The notes below the pieces were generated by a model that was not told where the DNA came from, ran no database searches, and saw only the letters and a program-made list of their open reading frames with translations. Shown one piece after another: positions 59,291-64,000 of a DNA stretch of 64,000 bases. Position numbers and translations under genes: made by a program. Position 1 is the stretch's first letter; every line of letters starts with the position of its first letter. The stretch covers positions 1-64,000 of the forward strand of contig DASYZE010000022.1 in NCBI GenBank assembly GCA_035946625.1, written 5' to 3'. The stretch is from DASYXZ01 sp035946625. GTDB taxonomy: Bacteria > Acidobacteriota > Terriglobia > UBA7540.

Positions 59291-62200
59291 ATGAAGCGCG
59301 CCAGATTTGCGTTAGGAACGATTCTCGCCGTGATCCTCACCCTGTTCGCGGGCCCCAGTACCATTCAACTCTTTGCCCAAGGGGGAACGTGGGCCACCAA
59401 GACTCCCATGCCCACAGCCCGATTCGGTGTCGGAGCTGCATCCGTAAACGGCGTCTTATATGCCATCGGAGGTTGGGTGTCGTACTACGGCTGTGGAGCA
59501 ACGGGCGCGAACGAGGCGTACAATCCCGCGACGAACATGTGGACGACACTCGCCCCGATGCCAACGCCACGTTTAGCCACCACCACCGTGGTAGTCAATG
59601 GCATTATTTATGTCGTTGGCGGTAACGAAGGCTGCTATGCCCCAAGTACCGTGGTTGAAGCATACGACCCTTCCACGAATTTATGGACTGAAAAGGCGCC
59701 GTTTCCGGCCAGCCCGAATGGTGCGGGAGTGACAGAAGCATCCATCGGGGTTATTAACGGCATATTGTATGTGGCAGGAGGGACAGACACTATCGGTCCT
59801 GCTTTCTCAACACTCTACGCTTATGATCCGGCAGCAAACACTTGGTCGTCAAAATCCCCCATGCCGGAGGCTCGCACCGCAGCTGCGGCCGCGGTCGTCA
59901 ATGGTAGTATGTATGTTGTAGGCGGTAATGGCCCCAACGGATTGGCAACGGCAACATTCGTCTATGATCCGACGTCGAATGTGTGGTCCACGAAGGTTCC
60001 CATGTCAGATCCACGCGTTACTTTGTCCGCCGTTACAGTTAATAACGATATTTATGCCATGGGCGGTTCTGATGCGAGTTCCCAGTTCCTCAGCACCATG
60101 GAAGCGTATGACTCCGCTAACAACATGTGGACCATTCAGCCGTCAATGCCGACGCCGCGCCAATGGGTGGCAGCGGGCCAAGTAAACGGGACGATTTACG
60201 TCTTGGGTGGACTGATAAGCGGGTACGCAGAAACTTCTACTGTCGAAGCCTTCACACCCACCACAAGCACAACCACTATATCCTCTTCCGCGAACCCAAG
60301 CGACTTGGGCGACGCGGTTACCTTTACGGTGTCAGTTAACTCTAATGGCGGTACGCCGACCGGCAGCGTGACCTTATTCGACGGTGCGACGTCGCTCGGG
60401 ACGGAGACACTCAGCTCGGGCCAGGCGACTTTCACCGCAAGCTCACTCGCCGCTGGTTCTCACAATATCACCGCTCAGTACACGCCGGACGTGCCAACCT
60501 TCCCCTCGAGCAGCGGCTCGCTGACGGAGAGCGTAGTCTCTCTTGCCAGCCTCGCCTCTCTCAGCGGCAATAACACCTTCACTGGCAATCAGACGGTTAA
60601 CGGTATTGTGAACGCGAGCGGGCTCGCCATTTCCGGGACGCCGGTCATCGACAGCAATGGCAACTGGGTGGGAAATCCCACGGGATTGGTCGGCCCACAA
60701 GGACCGATCGGTCTGACAGGACCCGCAGGCGCTGCCGGACCACAAGGCCCCATCGGCCTGACCGGCGCTACCGGTCCTCAAGGCCAAATCGGCCTGACGG
60801 GGGCTACTGGTCCGCAAGGTCCCATCGGGCTGACCGGACCTTCCGGACCACAAGGCCCCATCGGCTTTACGGGAGCCACAGGCGCAACGGGCGCTCAAGG
60901 CCCCGCGGGGACAAACGGCGCGGGCTTCAATTTCCGCAGCGCATTTGACCCAAGTGCAACTTACGCGGTGAACGATGTTACCACCTACAACGGTTCCGCC
61001 TACGTGGCGACCGCAGCCAACAGCGGCCCGAGCGATGCCACACCCGACGTAAACCCCGATTGGACGCTCATGGCAGGTAATGTTGGGGGGCTGGGAACTT
61101 GGGCCCACAAGACGTCCATGCCAACGGCGCGCTCCTCACTGCAAGGTGCGGCGGTGAACGGCCTCCTGTACGCAGTGGGCGGGAACAATGGACGCGACAC
61201 AGCGGTCGTCGAGGCCTACAACCCCGCATCGGATGTGTGGTCTGCCGTGGCATCGTTGAACCAGTCGAACTATGGCGGCGACACTGGCCGCTACCAGGGC
61301 TCGGCGGTGGCGGTGAACGGGAAAGTCTACATGATGGGCGGCTGGACCAACTCGCCGCCGCTGCCGAGCAATACCCTCTCCATCTACGACCCGGGCACGA
61401 ACGCATGGAGTGTGGGACCAACGATCCCAGGATCAGGCTATACCGCATGCTCGGAGGCGGCGGTGATCGGCAGCAAGATCTATCTGCTCAACGCCTGCAA
61501 CGGCTACGACGGCTATTCGCAGCAACTTTCTATTTTTGACACCGTCGCCAATTCCTGGACGACGGGGCCGAGCGCCCCGCGCAATCACAATGCCGGCCTG
61601 GGGACGGCACTGAACGGTAAGTTTTACGTCACCGGAGGCAGCGATGGCACGATGCAGCCCGAGGTGGACGTATTCGACCCGAGCACGGCGCAATGGACGA
61701 CCGTGGGCAGCATGCCGGTGAACCTTTATGGCATGGCGGGAGACGTGATCAATGGGAAGTGGTACGTCGTTGGTGGTTCGGACGGCACGACGATCTACAA
61801 TACCGTCTGGATCTACGACCCGGTGGCGAACACCTGGACGAGCGGCCCGGCAGCACCCACCGCCCGCAGCTTCGCGGCCGCAGCCACGATCAGCGGAAAG
61901 CTTTACGTCGTTGGCGGCTACAATTCCACGGGCAACCTGAGTGTGCTGGAAGTGTTCGACCCGGCGGCGTTACTTGTCGGTGACGGTTCAGATATAACCA
62001 ACTTAAATCCCACTAACATCAGTTCCGGCACGGCGGGGATAAGCATCACTGGCAACGCGGCAACGGCCACCAACGCTCTGACCTTGGGCGGCCATGCGCC
62101 GGGCGATTTCCAGGCAGCGGGTAATTATGCGCGCCTCGACCTCGCCAATAGTTTCGTCGGCAACCAGCTCGTCACCGGCAACTTCAACGCCAGCGGAGGT

Positions 62201-63505
62201 GTGACGGCGGGCTCGTTCGCCATCTCCGGAACGCCGGTTATCGACAGCAATGGCAACTGGGTGGGAAATCCCACAGGATTGGCTGGCCCACAAGGACCGA
62301 TTGGTCTGACAGGAGCGGCTGGTGCAACGGGTGCGCAAGGCCCAATCGGACTGACAGGTGCTACCGGGTCACAAGGACCCATCGGGTTGACGGGAGCCAC
62401 AGGCGCAACCGGAGCGCAAGGCCCAATCGGACTGACAGGTGCTACCGGCCCACTTGGGCCCATGGGCTTGACGGGAGCCACAGGCGCCACCGGAGCGGCC
62501 GGCGCCTCGCCTTTCACCCTGAACGGGTCCAGCGTTTATTATAACGCTGGCAACGTGGGCATCGGGACAGCCACGCCTGGATTTCCTCTCGAGGTGGATG
62601 GGAACACAACGAACCAGATTCTCAGTGTGACCCAGACGGGCAATGGAAACGGCCTCGTGGGGAGCACCTCGGGGTCTGGATACTTTGCCGGAGTAATGGG
62701 TGTGAGCACGGGAGGCACGGGAGTCGGCGTCATTGGCGAAGCGACGGGATCGAACACGGTTGCCGGACTCTTTGTGAACACGGGGGGAGGCGCCCTGCTC
62801 GATCTCGCCACCTGCCTCACGTGTAAACCTCTGTTCGACGTGGATAACGCCGGGCTGGTGGGCATTACCGGCAGCGTTAACATTGGCACCAACCTGAGTG
62901 TAGCGGGAACGATTTCGGGCAACGGCTCGGGGCTGACCAATTTAACCGCAACCAGCGCCACCAGCGCCAGCGGCCTTGCCTGCGCCGGCTGCGTGGGCAA
63001 TACGCAACTGGGTGTCGCCTACGCGGGAAGCGCCTCGCAGGGCGGCGCGGCTACCAGCGCACTCTCCGCAGGTCTGGCCAGCTTGGCAACCAACTCTCTG
63101 TCGCTCGGCGGTCAGTCGGCGTCCAACTTCGCGCGCCTGGATATCGGCAACAACTTTACCGGAAACCAGAATGTGGCAGGCAATCTGGCCACCACCGGAA
63201 CCGTCACCATCGGCGGCGGCACTCCAATCTTGAGACACATGTCGTTGACCTTCAACCCAGCCTTCCCAGCGCTGAAGCCCGGAGTATGTAGCAGCGCAAA
63301 CTTTACCTTCACCGGAACAAGCGATGGCGATACGATGGCGCTCGGAGTACCCAATGCAAGGATGACGGGTGGCGGAAATCTCATTTACACCGCATGGGTC
63401 AGTGCTGCTAACACAATCACCATCCAGGCTTGCAACGCCAACGCTAACAGCCCGCAGAAGACCGCCGGCTCAGGCGCAATTCGTGTGGATATTTGGAAAC
63501 ACTGA
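59291..63505 (+). CDS. Giant secreted Kelch / Ig-like / collagen-like repeat protein
   Basis: 1404 residues, ATG at 59291 with AAGGAG upstream. Signal peptide about 1-30 (ending IQLFAQ). First Kelch propeller about 30-320 (units such as VNGVLYAIGGW, YVVGGNGPNG, ATNMWTTLAPMPTPR). An Ig-like Big_3 domain follows at about 325-415. First collagen-like Gly-X-Y block is at about 467-545 (GPQGPIGLTGPAGAAGPQ). A small carbohydrate-binding-like module (FDPSATYAVNDVTTYNGSAY) leads to a second Kelch propeller at about 595-895. The second collagen block is at about 995-1072. A beta-rich C-terminal region (IYTAWVSAANTITIQACN) completes it. Extracellular adhesion or structural role is inferred. Confidence 0.88.
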   Translation: MKRARFALGTILAVILTLFAGPSTIQLFAQGGTWATKTPMPTARFGVGAASVNGVLYAIGGWVSYYGCGATGANEAYNPATNMWTTLAPMPTPRLATTTVVVNGIIYVVGGNEGCYAPSTVVEAYDPSTNLWTEKAPFPASPNGAGVTEASIGVINGILYVAGGTDTIGPAFSTLYAYDPAANTWSSKSPMPEARTAAAAAVVNGSMYVVGGNGPNGLATATFVYDPTSNVWSTKVPMSDPRVTLSAVTVNNDIYAMGGSDASSQFLSTMEAYDSANNMWTIQPSMPTPRQWVAAGQVNGTIYVLGGLISGYAETSTVEAFTPTTSTTTISSSANPSDLGDAVTFTVSVNSNGGTPTGSVTLFDGATSLGTETLSSGQATFTASSLAAGSHNITAQYTPDVPTFPSSSGSLTESVVSLASLASLSGNNTFTGNQTVNGIVNASGLAISGTPVIDSNGNWVGNPTGLVGPQGPIGLTGPAGAAGPQGPIGLTGATGPQGQIGLTGATGPQGPIGLTGPSGPQGPIGFTGATGATGAQGPAGTNGAGFNFRSAFDPSATYAVNDVTTYNGSAYVATAANSGPSDATPDVNPDWTLMAGNVGGLGTWAHKTSMPTARSSLQGAAVNGLLYAVGGNNGRDTAVVEAYNPASDVWSAVASLNQSNYGGDTGRYQGSAVAVNGKVYMMGGWTNSPPLPSNTLSIYDPGTNAWSVGPTIPGSGYTACSEAAVIGSKIYLLNACNGYDGYSQQLSIFDTVANSWTTGPSAPRNHNAGLGTALNGKFYVTGGSDGTMQPEVDVFDPSTAQWTTVGSMPVNLYGMAGDVINGKWYVVGGSDGTTIYNTVWIYDPVANTWTSGPAAPTARSFAAAATISGKLYVVGGYNSTGNLSVLEVFDPAALLVGDGSDITNLNPTNISSGTAGISITGNAATATNALTLGGHAPGDFQAAGNYARLDLANSFVGNQLVTGNFNASGGVTAGSFAISGTPVIDSNGNWVGNPTGLAGPQGPIGLTGAAGATGAQGPIGLTGATGSQGPIGLTGATGATGAQGPIGLTGATGPLGPMGLTGATGATGAAGASPFTLNGSSVYYNAGNVGIGTATPGFPLEVDGNTTNQILSVTQTGNGNGLVGSTSGSGYFAGVMGVSTGGTGVGVIGEATGSNTVAGLFVNTGGGALLDLATCLTCKPLFDVDNAGLVGITGSVNIGTNLSVAGTISGNGSGLTNLTATSATSASGLACAGCVGNTQLGVAYAGSASQGGAATSALSAGLASLATNSLSLGGQSASNFARLDIGNNFTGNQNVAGNLATTGTVTIGGGTPILRHMSLTFNPAFPALKPGVCSSANFTFTGTSDGDTMALGVPNARMTGGGNLIYTAWVSAANTITIQACNANANSPQKTAGSGAIRVDIWKH

Positions 63506-63528
63506 TGCCTGCCCTTTCGGGAATGCAC

Positions 63529-63559
63529 TGTAGGGGCGACCCTTGTGGTCGCCCTTACA
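63529..63559. repeat. Hairpin after the Kelch-collagen gene
   Basis: TGTAGGGGCGACC and GGTCGCCCTTACA pair with one mismatch around a short loop. No T-run follows, so it is a dispersed palindrome or a weak terminator. It lies between the Kelch gene stop and the convergent TonB receptor stop. Confidence 0.6.
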
Positions 63560-63712
63560 AGATTGAAATCGAACATAGCGGCCCTTTCGGCGCGAAGTGC
63601 CTCGGAGTGCGGCCGCGAAGTTGCCGCCTTGCCTTACAGGCAAAAAAACGCAGGGGCAGCTCGCACTAATGTTTGTGGCGCCCGTCCTGGGGCCGAATAC
63701 TTTTCGGCTCTG

Positions 63713-64000
63713 CTAGAAGCGCAACTTCAACGCGAACTGAATCAGGCGAGGATTGTTCACAATCGAAGTGATTCTCCCAAAACCTGCAGCGCTTACATCG
63801 GCCACGTACCCGACGGATGGGTTGTTAACCGGATTGGCAAACTGCGCGTGATTCCAGATGTTGAAGAACTCGGCGCGAAATTGCAGTGACATGCCCTCCC
63901 GGAAGGAGAGGGGAATATTCTTGACGGCTGAGAAATCCGTATCCGCGAAAGGCGGACCGGAAATTGGAGTTCGATCGGCATTCCCCAGTTCGCCGGTCTG
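63713..64000 (-). CDS. TonB-dependent receptor, C-terminal end (partial)
   Basis: 95 residues on the minus strand, open at the window edge, ending in a TAG at 63713-63715. The sequence has the acidobacterial OmpA/TonB-receptor pattern: FREGMSLQFRAEFFNIWNHAQFANP, then GFGRITSIVNNPRLIQFALKLRF with a terminal Phe, the outer-membrane barrel signature. The plug and the carboxypeptidase-like N-terminal domain would lie outside the window. It imports an unknown large substrate, often a glycan in this phylum. Confidence 0.88.
   Translation of the reverse strand, partial: QTGELGNADRTPISGPPFADTDFSAVKNIPLSFREGMSLQFRAEFFNIWNHAQFANPVNNPSVGYVADVSAAGFGRITSIVNNPRLIQFALKLRF

Noticed and set aside
60690..62505. 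Regularly spaced short repeats suggesting a CRISPR array
   Set aside because: They encode Gly-X-Y collagen repeats in frame within the Kelch protein; there are no unique spacers of constant length and no cas genes.

Overview
The window looks like a chromosomal segment of an Acidobacteriota bacterium. This is inferred from family content: a large FtsX/MacB-type permease of the acidobacterial ADOP class paired with a PadR regulator, a Tat-exported FG-GAP/UnbV/TPR protein, a membrane HTH-PD40 protein, a sedolisin with Ig-like repeats, the C-terminus of a TonB-dependent receptor, and many short palindromic repeats. No rRNA or tRNA was found. One non-coding RNA gene, the small SRP RNA, is clear.

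Layout. 1-4700: edge of a transposase, a palindromic repeat, an XRE regulator, PadR + permease, and a CHAT-protease remnant. 4700-7700: housekeeping block on the minus strand, SRP RNA -> dnaX -> ybaB -> recR, the same order as in Bacillus. 7900-11050: a lipoprotein, then an FHA/zinc-ribbon protein translationally coupled to a Ser/Thr kinase. 11300-18620: a cytochrome c maturation operon on the minus strand, ccmE-ccmF-ccmH-(ccmI-like)-(carboxypeptidase-like domain protein)-ccmA-ccmB-ccmC-ccmD, with a CxxxY-type CcmE and a cysteine-rich CcmH; ccmD is very short. 18800-21550: DUF3052, DUF2961/GH172-like and DUF481 proteins. 21770-28940: aspartate-family block, PEP carboxylase, threonine synthase, aspartate kinase, then a LysR regulator and MsrA. 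29200-35700: MEDS protein, a 5'-truncated glutamate dehydrogenase, a TPR protein, a truncated S74 tail-fibre-type protein invaded by repeats, about 1.4 kb without a clear gene, and a HEAT-repeat protein.

35870-41870: a winged-helix protein and a degenerate receiver protein, followed by a three-repeat Pho-box-like site, a truncated pstS-like ORF, and the phosphate operon pstS-pstC-pstA-pstB-phoU. 41990-50260 (minus strand): a sedolisin, then a probable operon of GRP-type sugar transporter, exported nucleoside hydrolase, ribokinase and exported GH27 alpha-galactosidase, which together suggest scavenging of nucleosides and galactosides. 50440-56400: the large Tat-exported FG-GAP/UnbV/thioredoxin-fold/TPR protein, divergent from a zinc alcohol dehydrogenase coupled to a creatininase-family protein. 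56540-64000: the HTH-TM-PD40 protein, a giant secreted Kelch/collagen-like protein, and the end of a TonB-dependent receptor.

The most unusual signals are: a set of five unrelated-in-sequence but similarly built long imperfect hairpins, all in gaps between co-directional genes (recR/ybaB, dnaX/SRP RNA, ccmB/ccmA, thrC/lysC, pstB/phoU); repeat elements that have become coding sequence in two proteins; the variant heme-handling motifs of the Ccm operon; a receiver domain lacking its phospho-acceptor; and the duplicated collagen/Kelch architecture of the 1404-residue protein. All functional assignments rest on reading motifs by eye; no database search was run.
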